Assembly: GCA_964016985.1 (NCBI GenBank)
Contig: OZ024827.1
Location: 77,020,335 to 77,084,334, forward strand
From: Anodontia alba
Lineage: Eukaryota; Mollusca; Bivalvia; Lucinida; Lucinidae
Length of the DNA stretch: 64,000 nt
Reading direction: 5' to 3'
Under the pieces are notes generated by a model. That model did no database searches, had not been told where the DNA came from, and was given only the letters and a program-made list of their open reading frames with translations. The position numbers were made by a program, and so were the translations under genes. Below, piece after piece: positions 35,040 to 46,700 of the stretch. Positions within the stretch are counted from its first letter, which is position 1. Each line of letters begins with the position of its first letter.

Positions 35040-35544
35040 AAAAAAAAAATGTTCACTTCACCTCTTCATTTCAACAAGTTAAGGCATGAAGACGCCATTG
35101 TTGTTAGAGCAACTGGCCAGCATATCACATGAATATACAGCACGAGATGTGTGACGTCACCGGCACGGATCTGTACCGGTAGAAATATGCCTGACCGATC
35201 CCTTTATGCGAAAGCTATTGAGCTGTAGGCGAGATAACCAATCTAATGGCGACGCCATGACGTCAACGATGCTGTTCCGCTGTAAATAGGAAAACTGCGT
35301 TCGTTATTCTTTTCTTGTTTAAGTTTTAGCCCTGGAACTAGATTTTTTCGTCAAATAATGGGTGCAAAATAGAGATATAAGTAACAAAGGCAGTTTATTT
35401 AACATTCATTGAAATATAAATAACACTGGGTCACGGGAAAAGTTTACATGAACCCCTTCGGGTTTCACTTACTTTGCTCGAGACCCGATGTTGTTCATAC
35501 TTCAATGAACGTTTAAAAATTACCTTTTTTTTCTTGATAAATAA
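34264..35544. other. Unassigned AT-rich sequence
   Basis: About 1.3 kb with the AT microsatellite and no recognisable exon; GTGACGTCA occurs twice (34714, 35149). Confidence 0.6.
34982..35037. repeat. (AT)n microsatellite
   Basis: About 28 AT units preceded by TATATGTTATATA. Confidence 0.95.
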
Positions 35545-35795
35545 AATGTGACGGGACACATCATTTCCTATAATATTGCATATTCGCCTAGCATCCGCGC
35601 AGTCTGATCGGAGTCTTCGCAGGTCACTGATCTGTCGGTCAGGCCAAGGACTTAAGCATGCCAAGGACCTAAGCATCTTCATGCGGACAGCGAAGCCTCT
35701 GCTAAGCTTGCATTGATGCGCAGACTGATCTGAGTCATTCCTGGCGAACATGCAGTCTTGTAGGAAATGCCGTGCCCCGTCGCAAATATATGTTT
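35545..35795. mobile_element. HP-G element
   Basis: GTGACGGGACACATCATTTC to GAAATGCCGTGCCCCGTCGC as ends; CGCGCAGTCTGATCGGAGTC and GCGCAGACTGATCTGAGTC inside. Confidence 0.8.
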
Positions 35796-36158
35796 AAAGA
35801 AAACACAGCGGAGCTGGGTAGGGTTTACTGATTAGAGATTGTGTCTTAAAGACATAACTATAATGAGACCGAATAATGATTTTATTACCCCTAAAGTGTT
35901 ATGCAAGATAGATCAAAGGCATACCAGAAAGAGGTGATTTCGAGATCCCAGCAGGGGTTGGTAAAGAGGCCTTCTGAGGGGTAATAACTATTTTGGATGG
36001 GATACATCTATGGATCTGATAAATAAGCCTGTACTGAACTCCTCTATTGGACCTCTACCTGTCTATCAGTTATTGACAGTACACTAGGTTTTATTCTACC
36101 CAGTCTCTTATCAGAGATAGACTAATGACGGATACACATCTTATTTTCATGTCTTTAC
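35796..36158. other. Unassigned sequence
   Basis: No repeat or exon recognised. Confidence 0.55.
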
Positions 36159-36266
36159 CCAGCTAGCATTCTACAAAAATCTATAGTGGGCTGTTATCGG
36201 CCCGTCAGGATAGCTGACGGGCCGATAATGGCCCGCTATAGATTTATGTAGAATGCTTACTGGGTT
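36159..36266. mobile_element. Palindromic element with ACCCAG/CTGGGT ends
   Basis: ACCCAGCTAGCATTCTACAA to its complement GTAGAATGCTTACTGGGT; interior GGGCTGTTATCGGCCCGTCA pairs across a short loop. Ends as in HP-J, core unrelated. Confidence 0.8.
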
Positions 36267-36564
36267 TAACTGGCAAAGAGTTTGGTCCTAAAATAATGAT
36301 TAGCGACTAACTTGTGTTTAAATATAATGATTGTGTCAAAAATCTTGCAACTTAAGGAATTTTGAAAAAATTCAAAACAACTAAATAAATAGCCATTTTT
36401 TTTTTTTTTTTTTGTTATTATGTCTATGCGATCGTTATATTACCGCCATGCATAACCAATTCACACAAGAATACTTTCGGCCGTATTGTGTACATAAGGA
36501 AATGTAACTCGAGTACGCAAAAGTCATCTTATTGTTGCGGTCGTTTCCCCTGCAGACATGTGCA

Positions 36565-36824
36565 ATCGATTACTGGTTTTCTGTTTTACTGACACACTTT
36601 GGGACTGGGAAACAGTGAAAACTGCCAACTCACTTCCGTTTTAACAAAAATGTCAATAAATGCACCGAATAAATAATAAATATATTTTCTTATCGTCTGA
36701 ATTTTTGTGTCATATTGTTTTAATTTTTATAGTATGTTACTGTACAACAGGAGTAAAATTACGATAGGTCAGCTTCTTAAATGTTATACAGTCTTTATAT
36801 ATGTTAAAATCAAGTAACACTTTC
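36565..36824 (+). promoter_or_regulatory. Upstream region of 7SL-C shared with copies A and B
   Basis: Three blocks recur upstream of all three SRP RNA copies at similar distances: ATTACTGGTTTTCTG about 255-285 bp upstream, GCCAACTCACTTCCGTTT about 180-200 bp upstream, and a proximal block with TTATATATG and TCAAGTAACAC in the last ~35 bp. In copy C the sequence between blocks has diverged while the blocks stay. That is what would be expected of Pol III upstream elements (a TATA-like box plus distal sites), but could also be chance survival. Confidence 0.55.
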
Positions 36825-37125
36825 GACTGGGAGTTGTGGCGTGCTCCTGTAATCTAGCTACTTGGAGGTCGGGGTCTGAGGACGGCTTGAGGGCGGGGGT
36901 CCTGCCTTCCGGTGCTCTATGTCGATCGGACGTCCGCACTAAGCTCGGCATCAATATGGGCCTCTCGGGGGAGCCTAGGAGGTCCAGGTTGTCTAAGGAG
37001 GGACGTATCGGCCCAGGGTGGAAACACAGCAGGCAAAAGTTCCCGTGTCGAGCAGTAGTGGGATAGCGCCCGTGAATAGGCATCGGTTGGTAGCCCGTCC
37101 AAAATAGTCGGACCCGATCCTTTTT
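36825..37125 (+). ncRNA. 7SL / SRP RNA gene, copy C (most intact)
   Basis: About 297 nt with the complete layout of metazoan signal recognition particle RNA, the cytosolic scaffold that targets signal-peptide proteins to the ER. From 5' to 3': GACTGGGAG start; the Alu-domain motif TGTAAT (36848-36853); the helix-5 segment GATCGGACGTCCGCACTAAG; GGCATCAATATGG; the helix-6 GGAG tetraloop (36997-37000, the SRP19 site); the helix-8 GGAAAC loop (37020-37025) and AGCAGG (37028-37033, the SRP54 site); then GTGAATAGG. A T-rich Pol III terminator follows (37120-37137). The upstream TTATATATG and TCAAGTAACAC are shared with copies A and B. It is inverted relative to them. Small differences near the 3' end (CCAAAATAGTCGG) may weaken terminal pairing. 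Confidence 0.93.
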
Positions 37126-37137
37126 CTTTTTTTTTTT

Positions 37138-37849
37138 GAATTACATACATGAAGACTCTGATGTGTTAGGAAATCTAGATACCAGTTATATATCGTCGAG
37201 CCCTATTTTCTCGGTAAAATCTGTTGACATGTATGTACTCGCATGATAGGGCGAGGCAGCAGCCCCTGATATTTGATAGTAAACGAGCGTTTAAAAAGTA
37301 CTGTTTTCAAACCCTGGGTCTTATTTTTTTCAAACCCGGAAAGCATGTATAAACCGTTTAAAGTATATGAATCCCAGTCTCTCTATTTTTTTTTTTTTTT
37401 TTTTTATCAGACAGGGCTGGAAAATGGAGAATTATTAGATATCAGACTAACTTCATATAATCTATAATTGGGATCTGGCCAGGTATATGGATGGGGTGGG
37501 TGTCTGGTTTTACAAACGTACCAAAGTCTTCGGGTTGTCCCCTGCTCCCCCCTTCCACCCCACCCCTACGCAACATCCCCACCACCATGAGTCAAAAAGG
37601 CAAAAAAAAAAAAAAAAAAAAACATGATTTTTTTAGAGGTAACCAGTGTGTATAGTAGTAATTCTGATCCCAGTCGGTATTTGGTTTTAGAAGTGGCCCC
37701 AAAAATCTAGCCCTATTCATTTATTTTATAAATATATACCGACTTAAAAAGAAACGTAGGGTAAAGTTTTGTTTTGATTTAAGCAATTTATATCACTTTG
37801 GGGTGAAAGTTACCACTTTTAAACATCTTGTCAGACGTTTAAGATAGGA
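37138..37849. other. Unassigned sequence between 7SL-C and the Tc1 remnant
   Basis: T and A runs (37386-37405, 37602-37620) and a C-rich patch (37540-37590); could include the Tc1 5' flank. Confidence 0.55.
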
Positions 37850-38640
37850 CCTGTTACCACACGACACCACGATTTCAGGTCAGGGCTATTCGTTTGCACT
37901 CACAATCGCCCATTCACCCGGAGCTGAGTGAGGCTCCTTTTCTACCGTCCGTATTTCGGTCCGCCCTGACTCGGGCACGTCGCATGCATTGTACATGTAT
38001 GGCGTGGGTGACGGCACAGATTTCCGATGAGGCATTGGAGACAGGTCCTTTTTACTGACTGGTCACATTTCACACTTTTTCACCAGATGGTCGATGTTGC
38101 ATTTACCGACGTCGTGAAGAATGCTTCGCCGAAATTTGGAATGTCAAAAGGGAAATAATTTGGGCGGTTCTGTTATGATCTGGGGTATCATTTCTCCAGT
38201 TGATTATGATAACAGGCAGTTTAACAGCAGTAAGGTACAGGGATGAAGTCATCAAATCGTTGCAGTCCCTTGATAGACTGGTCCCTTGAGTGCAGCAACG
38301 TCTATTGATTTTACAGCATGATAATGCCCAGCCCCACGTAGCCAGAGTTTGCCGCAACATTCTGGCTAAGCCATAAGATTATCCCACTTGGTGGCCACCA
38401 TACAGTCCAGATATATCCCCGATTAAGCATCAATTGGACGAACTGGACAGAAGGGTACGGAGGCACCGGAATATCCCCGGCACTCTCGTCCACTGAGAAA
38501 TGAATTATTAGAAGACTGGAACGGTGTTCCAGTGAGGAGGATCAATGCGTTAATGAACTCCATGCAGCTGTGAATAAGGGGTTCTGGCGAGACCGCGTGG
38601 ATGCTGCTTGCTACTGAATTTTCCTCAGCATGCTAATAGC
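37850..38640 (+). pseudogene. Tc1/mariner transposase pseudogene
   Basis: Frame-shifted plus-strand remnant of a Tc1-type DDE transposase. Recognisable in order: VLFTDWSHF (first catalytic D region), DGRCCIYRRREECFAE, GGSVMIWGIIS (after a frame shift), LQHDNAQPHVARVCRN (second catalytic D), WPPYSPDISPI and LDELDRRVRRHRN. In the family the third acidic residue lies in SPIEH; here the codon is AAG (K), so the DDE triad is broken as well as the frame. Several stops and frame changes. No terminal inverted repeats identified. Confidence 0.88.
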
Positions 38641-38804
38641 CTTTGACAGTCTACGAAAACGGAATTCCTTTTTAATATGTGCCGCGCCGCCAATAAAAGT
38701 TTCTTCAAATTTTCCGTCGAATGAATCTCAGTATGCATGACCGATCCCTTAACAAGGGCACGTCTAGTTTAGGCTGACATGATTTTCCCTCGGACTATCA
38801 CCTA

Positions 38805-38888
38805 CGAGAGCGAATAGCATAGGTTCTGGCGAGACTGCTCGGATGCGCAGGCGCGCTCGCCTGAACCTTTGTGTTCATATATGCTATT
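38805..38888. mobile_element. GCATAGGTTCTGGCGAGACTG hairpin, copy 3
   Basis: GAATAGCATAGGTTCTGGCG, GGCGCGCTCGCCTGAACC, CATATATGCTAT, then a T20 run. Confidence 0.7.
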
Positions 38889-38945
38889 TTTTTTTTTTTT
38901 TTTTATTTTTTTCCCCATACCACGGATAATATGTTCCTGAGTTTA

Positions 38946-39298
38946 TAGTCAAACCTCAATGCCTCGAACCTCTTTGGGACCATGAAAATGTGTTCGAGAT
39001 ATGGGTAGTTCGAGCCAATGAGGGTTAATCCTGGCGCTAGGTCAGGAAGCAAATGGTGAATAATTAAGGGAAATCTTTTTGATCTTCTATACAATAATTG
39101 TATGTTGAGTGTACTCATTAGAATCGCCTCGATGAGGCGATTCTAATGAGTACCCTCAACTTACAATTTCATGATAAAATGACAAAATTTCCCCAAATAT
39201 TTGTTCTCTTGGAAAAAGTTCCTAGAGACTCAAAAACGAGTTCGAATTAGCCATGGTAAACGAGCCATCGGTGTTCGAGCTATCGCGCTTCTACTGTA
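38946..39298. mobile_element. HP-C: pogo-like MITE, copy 2
   Basis: TAGTCAAACCTCAATGCCTC to CGCTTCTACTGTA; central palindrome GTACTCATTAGAATCGCCTC and its complement (39109-39155). Ends resemble pogo/Tigger termini, which insert at TA. Confidence 0.82.
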
Positions 39299-39487
39299 TA
39301 CTGAAGTGAGGAAGAAATGCAGGGTAAACTTATTCTAATTAAAATAATGATTTGAAAGGCATCTAAAATATTTCATATGGTTTTAATGCAACACCTTTAT
39401 TGAACAAATTTCCACTATTTCATTAGTTTGTGACTAGAAACTTGTCAGTAAATGAAGCGCATTAGAATGTCCCCCACATAACTGTAA

Positions 39488-39758
39488 AAAAAAGGCCCAT
39501 GGGCCACAACGCTCATCTAAGTAAGCTGCTGTAAGTTAATCAGGTGATTTACTCATCATTCTCTATCAGCATGTTAAGTTTAAAGGCAATGGCTTTAACA
39601 GTTTTCGAGATATCTTACTTACTAGGTTAAAATGCTGAAATTTCAAAGGGCCATAAGTCAAATAAAATAAAAAAAAATTCGTATTTTTTTTTTTTTTTTT
39701 TTCAAAACAATTTGGGTCATCTATTTGTCATCCCCTATCAAGTTTCAATACATCTCAA

Positions 39759-39790
<32 letters not shown>

Positions 39791-41965
39791 GAGATCTCTT
39801 GCTCACAAGATGTCATTGCAATTATTTGCAAAAGGGCATAACTAAAAAGAATAGCTTGTGGAAGTGATAGTGTCATGGCTTGAGATATGTCGATTAAAGG
39901 CGACCATTTTGTTTGGTTGTTATGGCAAAACTTTTAAGTTGGAAATTCGTGAAACATCAGCAGGAAAAGAAGACCATGTGGAGCACCAGCAGGCAAAGAG
40001 GACCATGTGATGCACCAGCAAGCAAAGAAGACCATGTGATGCACCAGCAAGGAAAGAAGATCGAAGAAGCACCAGCAGGAAAAAGACCCTGCAGAGCTTG
40101 TTTCTTGTCAGTTTTTTTTTTTTTTTTTTTTTATCTCTGGTGGCCATTTTGTTAAGCCTTGTGGAACTATTTTAGCAATTTCGGTAAAAAGACATGAGGA
40201 ACATATCTGTGAAATTATTTTGAAATCGGGTCACTGGCCCTGGAGATGTCCTTCAAAGTTTGTTGTTGTTTTTTTTCTATTTTTAGCTCTGGCAACCATT
40301 TTGTTCAGCAGAGCAGAACCATTTTAGCAATTTTGGTAAAGGGGCATAACAGAAACATTTCTGTGAAATTATTTTGAAATCCGGCCACTGGTCACGGAGA
40401 TGTCGTGTAAAGGTTTTTCTATTTTTAGCTCTGGCGACCATTTTGTTCAGCAGAGCGGAACCATTTTAGCAATTTTGGTAAAGGTGGATAAGAGGAACAT
40501 TTCTGTGAAATTTTGAAATCGGGCTACTGGCCAAGGAGAAGATGTCGTTTAAAGGATCTTTTGTTGTTGGTTTTTTTTGTTTTTTTTTTTTTTGTTGTTG
40601 TTGTTGTTGTTTTTTTTTTTTTGTTTTTTTTTAGCTTTGGTGGCCGTTTTGTTCAGAGGAGCGGAACTATATTAACAATTTTGGTAAAGGGCTATAAGAG
40701 GAACACTTCTGTGAAATTACTTTGAAATCGGGTCACTGGCCGCGGAGATGTCTTTTAAAGTTTTTAATTCTATTTTTAGCTCTGGTCACCATTTTGCTCA
40801 ACCAAGCAGAACCATTTTAGCAATTTTGATTGAGGGCCATTGGAGGAACACTAATGTGCAAACATTTAAAAATCGGGTCATCGGTCAAGGACGAGATGTT
40901 TGAAGATCTTTCTATTTTCAGCTCTGGCGGCCATCTTGTTGCGGAAATCTTGGATTTCTGAGCGACACGATTCTAGGTCTTTTTGATCCAGAAGTCATCC
41001 TGTTGCTACAGAGCAAGTTTCGGCTCAAAGCAACCAAAGGTTTGGGAAAAAAATTCGAAAACTGATTTTCAAGATGGCGGCTGTGGATTTTCGATCGGCT
41101 CAGTTTTGTGTCTGCTAGATGCCATAATGCTCTTCATCGTTTCAATTCATTTGGATTATAGAGGTCCTAAATATGAATTCTTAATATTTATCCCAATATA
41201 AATGTATAGGGCCCATACAAATGCATGGGAAAGCAAATGTGACCTTGCTGTCAAAAAGGTCAAACTTCGAAGTAGGACCATCATTTTAACAATTTTGGTA
41301 GACCTCCTGTCCCCGATGATTTGTACAAAGAGGCTAGGGCTTTTTCTTGGTTCTGGAGAAGACGATTTGAAAAGGATTTTACCATATATGGGCATGGCGG
41401 CCATCTTGATCAAGCGACCATTTTAGCAATATTTCGTTCCCCTGCCCCAAGAAGGCTCCACATGAAATTCGAGCAACATTGGCCTGGCAGCTTCAGAGAA
41501 GTCGTTTGTAAATCTCAACATTCTTCCCATATAAATGTATGGGGCCCATACAAATGCACAGGGAAGCAAACGACCTCGCCGTAAAAAGGTCAATGTATGA
41601 CCATCATTTTAGCAACTTTGGTAGACCTCCGGTCCCTGATGATTTGTGCAAAGATTCAGCCCTAAGACATCCACGGTTCTGGAGGAGTGGATTTTTAAAG
41701 GTTTTTACCATATATGGGCATGGCGACCATCTTGGTCAACGATCCTCGACCGTTTTAGCAATCTTTTGTTCCCCCAACCTGAGAAGTCTACATATAAAAT
41801 CTGAGCTAAATTGGTTCAGTAGCTTCAAAGAAGTCGTTTAAAAATGTTAAAGGACGGACGGACGCACGCACGGACGGACGCACTGACGGACGACGGACAA
41901 AAAGTGATCACTACAGCAAATAAAAGCTGAATTAACCAGTATCTGGTGAGCTCACATCGCCGTTG
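39488..41965 (-). mobile_element. Pearl-like tandem-repeat element 3
   Basis: Same architecture reversed: a GGACGGACGGACGCACGCAC tract (41853-41898) lies at the right end, preceded by units of ~120-160 bp with GGCGACCATTTTGTTCAGC, CATTTTAGCAATTTTGGTAA and AAATCGGGCCACTGG, and in the right part CATATATGGGCATGGCGGCC units. Contains a ~32-bp minisatellite (39957-40090) and long T runs. Confidence 0.75.
39957..40090. repeat. ~32-bp minisatellite inside pearl-like element 3
   Basis: Four copies of a unit with GCACCAGCAGGCAAAGA and GACCATGTGATG. One frame reads as QQGKKT-like repeats, a repeat product rather than a gene. Confidence 0.8.
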
Positions 41966-42229
41966 TGCAGCTATGCTATTCGCACGTGGTAGGCTAACGG
42001 AAAAATTACAGCCAAAGAATTAGACATGCGACTTCGCCATTTTCTTTTTTCATCAATTTGCCATTTGATAAATTTGCCTAGAGAGTGCTGATAGTAAACA
42101 AAATAAACGATAAACAAACATAAAAATTATCGTTTATTTACAAGAAAAACGTGTGCTTACTCGCACACTATCACAGACAAACAATTAATGCAATGCACAT
42201 ATGGAATCCCATTCTTTCATCTCGCTTAA
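41966..42229. other. Unassigned sequence
   Basis: A loose inverted pair AAACAAAATAAACGATAAAC / AAAATTATCGTTTATTT at 42097-42140; nothing else. Confidence 0.5.
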
Positions 42230-42545
42230 TGAAACTAGATACAGCTGGTAGAATTTCTACCATTTTACAAAGGGGACAACTTTTGCGACTTCCTGTTTGC
42301 TTTTCAGAACACAAATGCCCTTCTGAAAAGGGTCTACTCTAAAAGGAAAGAATTTGCTCCCTTCTGAAAAGGGATCTACTCTAAAAGGCCCTTCTGAAAT
42401 GAGGTCTACTATAAAAGGAAAGAATTTGCTCCCTCTGGGAGCAAATTCTTTCCTTTTATAGTAGACCCTTTTCAGAAGGAAGCAAAAACAATTTTGACAG
42501 TTATCTACCTTGAAACTGCATCAATTCCCTTAAATTAAAGCAGAC
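42230..42545. mobile_element. HP-H hairpin with tandem-duplicated left arm
   Basis: The arm CTTCTGAAAAGGGTCTACTC is present three times (42311, 42362, 42391). The third pairs with the right arm in a long perfect hairpin (42400-42470). Confidence 0.82.
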
Positions 42546-42644
42546 TTATACACACTTGCACATTTAATAACAACTTCAAGAATCATACATCATACAGTTT
42601 TGTTATATATAATATACGATATTTACTATATTTCATAACATTTT

Positions 42645-42922
42645 CATTACGAAAACACGCCTATTCAAATATATTGAAAATTTTACAACCAAAAACTGGC
42701 AAATTTTCAGATAAAAAATTCTAATATTTTTCATATTTCTGCTCAAAACATAGACTGTGGGTACTCGTTAGAACCGCCTCGGCGAGGCGGTTCTAACGGG
42801 TACCCACAATCTATGTTTTGAGCAGAAATAAGAAAAATAATATATACCCCTGTAAACCCCCGTTTTACTATATAAAAGTGGGGTTTAAGGGGTCAAAATT
42901 ATATAGGCATGTTTTCGTGATG
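42645..42922. mobile_element. HP-A hairpin MITE, copy 10 (reverse)
   Basis: CATTACGAAAACACGCC to GTTTTCGTGATG; palindrome about 42745-42822. Confidence 0.93.
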
Positions 42923-42959
42923 TACTCTCTGGCAGCAGAATATCTGCTCTTATATTGCT

Positions 42960-43325
42960 CTTATTTGGACAACTTTGAACAAAATGCGACAATCTTCACT
43001 TGATTATACATAAATATAAAAAAGAGCTGTATATAAATTTTTGTCTTATTTCTGAACAAAAATGTATGTTGTGGGTACTGACAGATCAGATTTGCCTCAA
43101 TGAGGAAATTCTAATGAGGATCCACAACACATGCAGAAATAACAATAAATTAGCATTTTTCTTATCTAACTGCAGCAACTAATGTTGTGGGTACTAATCT
43201 GAAACGCTTCAGCCAGGCATTTTTAACAGTATTCACAAGATATATATAACTGTTTTGTCCTAGAAATAAGGAAAACAGTAATACTTATTTGACAAAAATC
43301 AAATAACAACTTATCTTGATCCGTG
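42960..43325. mobile_element. HP-B fragments, worn, at the 3' side of CFAP263
   Basis: ATGTATGTTGTGGGTACTGA, CAATGAGGAAATTCTAATGA, and a second AATGTTGTGGGTACTAATCT. Confidence 0.6.
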
Positions 43326-43649
43326 TGATATTATGTGGATAATTTAGAACCAGTCCAATCTACATTATAATAAAACAATAGTGCCGTATGCCAGTCTGAT
43401 TCCCAAGTATTTTATGTATGTAATACACATCAGTCTGTCATATAATAAAACCAGTACCCATCCAATTAAAGTTCATAAAATATTTGTTTTTATACTGAAC
43501 TATTCTAACATGTCCATTTTCTTTCTTTTTAATGTGCAGTATGTAGTTTAATACACATTCATCATATGCACATTGTATCTATGCACTCAAATTACATGTA
43601 TTTAGTAACATGGTAAAAATATTCCAGAAGCCATGTAATAACATTTTTA
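43326..43649 (-). other. CFAP263: Region downstream of the CFAP263 stop, candidate 3' UTR
   Basis: AT-rich with ATTAAA on the minus strand near 43530 and 43548. The 3' end is not determined. Confidence 0.4.
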
Positions 43650-43739
43650 TTATACAGCTTCCATCATGTGCCACTGATTGGCCATCTGATGACTAATCTT
43701 CATCTGCTGCCATGTCTTTCTGTGAGTTCTTAGCGCCAT
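43650..43739 (-). CDS. CFAP263: CFAP263 exon 8 (last) with stop
   Basis: Acceptor CATTACAG|ATG at 43740/43739; 29 codons then TAA (43652-43650), followed at once by a second TAA. Encodes MALRTHRKTWQQMKISHQM, aligning with the family's MSLKGHRKAWNRMK tail. It lies about 9.9 kb past exon 7, so it would be easy to miss. An AATAAA overlaps the stop and ATTAAA motifs occur near 43530-43550; the true poly(A) site is not settled. Confidence 0.9.
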   Translation of the reverse strand: MALRTHRKTWQQMKISHQMANQWHMMEAV

Positions 43740-46700
43740 CTGTAATGGACAAAAAATTCTTATTACACAATATTTAATGCTAAGCAATCTGGGTAAATAA
43801 TTCAGCAGATGACCATTCAAAATATTTTTTTCTTATTTTTCCCAGAAAACAGGTTTTGACATTTCATGCAAATTGTATCTTTTTTTTTTTTCTTTTTTTT
43901 TTTACCCCAGAAAACAGGCTTTGATATATACAAATTGCATTTTTCCCTAAAAACAGGCTTGACATTTCATGCAAATTGTATTTTTACCAGAAAACAGACT
44001 CAAAATTTCATGCAAATTTTACATGAAATGTCAGAACCTGTAAGAAAAATATCATCAAATTATTGTCTGCTGAAACTGCCCAGAGTTGTAAAGGTTGAAG
44101 AGTATACAACTGCTCTGGATCTAGGTCTACACTATTTGCTGAAGAAATTCTCTTCAAATACTTAGAAACAGGACAGACGTAAGATTTTCTGACATTTTTG
44201 AAAAGGGAGACAACTATTTAGACTTCCTGTTTACTCTCCTGTACACCGGTCCGCTTCTAAAATGGGATCTAGTCTAAAAGGAAAGAATCTGCAAATCCTT
44301 TCCTTTTAGAGTATGCCCCTTTTCAGAAATGTTTGAGGACAGGGGCATGGGGGTTGGGGTATAACATTTTTTAAGAGTTTTCCCACATGAATGTGTATTC
44401 AGTCCCTTAAGACTATATGGGCAGTGCATGCGAAAATGTGTCTTCAGGAATCTGCAGAGTGCAGACATATGAGTGTGGATCTAACAAAATCATTAGATAT
44501 TACAGGACATATGAATTGAGAGCAAGACCCGGAAACTTTTCACATGCACAGGATGATCTGAATCTTTGCATTTTGTGCATGTTCCAAAGTATGTTTTGCT
44601 TGATAAGGCCCATATAAGCATGCATAAGCAAAAGTAAAATTTGGCATAGGCAAATGAAAAAATGTCATTTACAGCTGATGCATCTCTGCTGATTAGTCAA
44701 AGTTTAAATGCTTGCTGTATAAGTTCTACAAGAGATGTAAAATCTAAATTATCTGAACTGCAAAGATCCTGATCAGACTGAGTAATTGTGCAAGCTGATT
44801 TGAAGCTTTACTGCTCATCAAATTTTTTTAACCCAAATTGTACCTTTCAGCATGACAAATTTTCAATTACTGAACTTAAGAGAACTAGATATACTTGGCA
44901 GGTTTTCCACAACTTTTTTTCGATTTTACAAGGGAGACAAGTTTTGTGGCTTTCTGTTCACTTTCCTGCACACCAAACCTATTCAAATAAAGACGTTAAA
45001 TATAATACCCCGCCATTATCTTGTCACGGGCAGATAACTCTGTCAAACATTGACGTAATTTGCCCATAAGCAATCCCAAATCAGATTTCCTTCATACCAA
45101 TACATATCCAAAGTTTGGTTAAAATCCCTTGACATTTATTCATGTTATCGTCCGGAAAGCAAAAATATGGGAGTGTTTTGGGCAGGTAACTCCATCAAAA
45201 TTTGACAAAATTTGCCCATTAGCAATCCCAAGCCAGATCTGCTCAATATCAATGCACATAGCAAGTTTGTTGAAAATCCATTAATGTTTACTCAAGTTAT
45301 CATTCGGAAATGAAAATATGGGCATGTCTCAGGCAGATAACTCTGTAAAAGTTTAATGAAATTTGCCATTAGCAATCCCAAACCAGATGTCCATAATATC
45401 AATGCACATACCAAGTTTGGTGAAAATCCATTGATGTTTACACACGTTATCATCCGAAAATGAAAAATGGACGGATGGACGAACGTACGACTGATGGACT
45501 GACGGAAAGACACACGGATGTCCAACATGAAACCATAATACCCCACCACTATCATGTGGTGGGGTATAAAAAGGGATCCACTCAAAAAGGTAAGAATTTG
45601 CTCCCCTTTTGAGAAGGGTGAAAACAATTTTAACAAGAGTTGCCTCCCTGCAAATGAATCCATTCCCCCTACAGTATTATTCTACTTATAGTTTATAATC
45701 ATATTATTATACTTCACTTGAAATTCCCATACAAAATCCCCATAGGCCTGTGTGATATTTTTACTATTTCCCTACAGGGATATTAAAAAAAAATCATGTG
45801 TGCAGCATAGGGTACATGTACAGTTTGTTTTGTGTAAAAGGTCTGAGGGTGATAATCTTCGCTATTTCCCTAGGGCAATGGTAAAAAACAAATTACATGC
45901 GCAGCTGAGGGTGTGTGTGTGTATGGTTTGCTTTATGTAAAAGGGGAACCAGGTGTAAACATTTGGTATAATAAAATAAATACTACATCCCTGAGAGGGC
46001 AATAGGAACCTCGCCTTGGCCAATAATCACATTCCTCAGAGTGATATTTTTTTATTATTGCCCTCTCATGAATGTAAAATTTATAAAATATTACAGAAAC
46101 ATGTAACAGATAATATTAAACATTATTAAATAAATATTCAAATGTAAATAATAAATAAATAAATAAAAATACTTCACAATTCTTCTAAAGCATGCAATAA
46201 ACATCTCTATCCTTCCTGAGCCGTTGGTCAAATAAAATATGTTACTGGTACTCAGTTTTTATTATGTGAGTTGGATTGTTTTTATTTGTCTTGTGTTTTG
46301 TTATGTAAGAAAATGAATCCATATTTACCCTAATTCTTCAGACAAATGTGCCTGATAAAATGCAGACCTAGATCAAAGTGCTCCCAAGGAGTACACACTA
46401 TATGCCACAGTCAGCATTTATTTGACACCTTGTCAGACAATTACAGTAAAACCTCAATAATTGCTTGAACATCTTTGGGAACATAGAAATTTCTTCTAGA
46501 TATGGGCAGTTTGAGCCACTGAGGATTAACCATGGCACCAGGTCAGGAAGTAAATAGGGAATTTTCTCTATTTTCTACACAATAATTGTATCTAGTGTAC
46601 TCACTGGAATTGACTCAATGAGGCAATTCCAATGAGTACACACCACATACAACTTCATGATAAAATAAGAAAATTTCCCTAAATGTTTGTTTTCTTGAGC

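Noticed and set aside
36825..37125. Alu-like SINE derived from 7SL
   Set aside because: The S domain (helices 6 and 8) is complete, unlike Alu-type SINEs that lack it, and there is no poly-A tail or target duplication.
1..43649. A second protein-coding gene left of CFAP263
   Set aside because: I looked for exon-like frames with splice sites and known motifs and found only transposase and repeats; very short or fast-evolving exons could still be missed.
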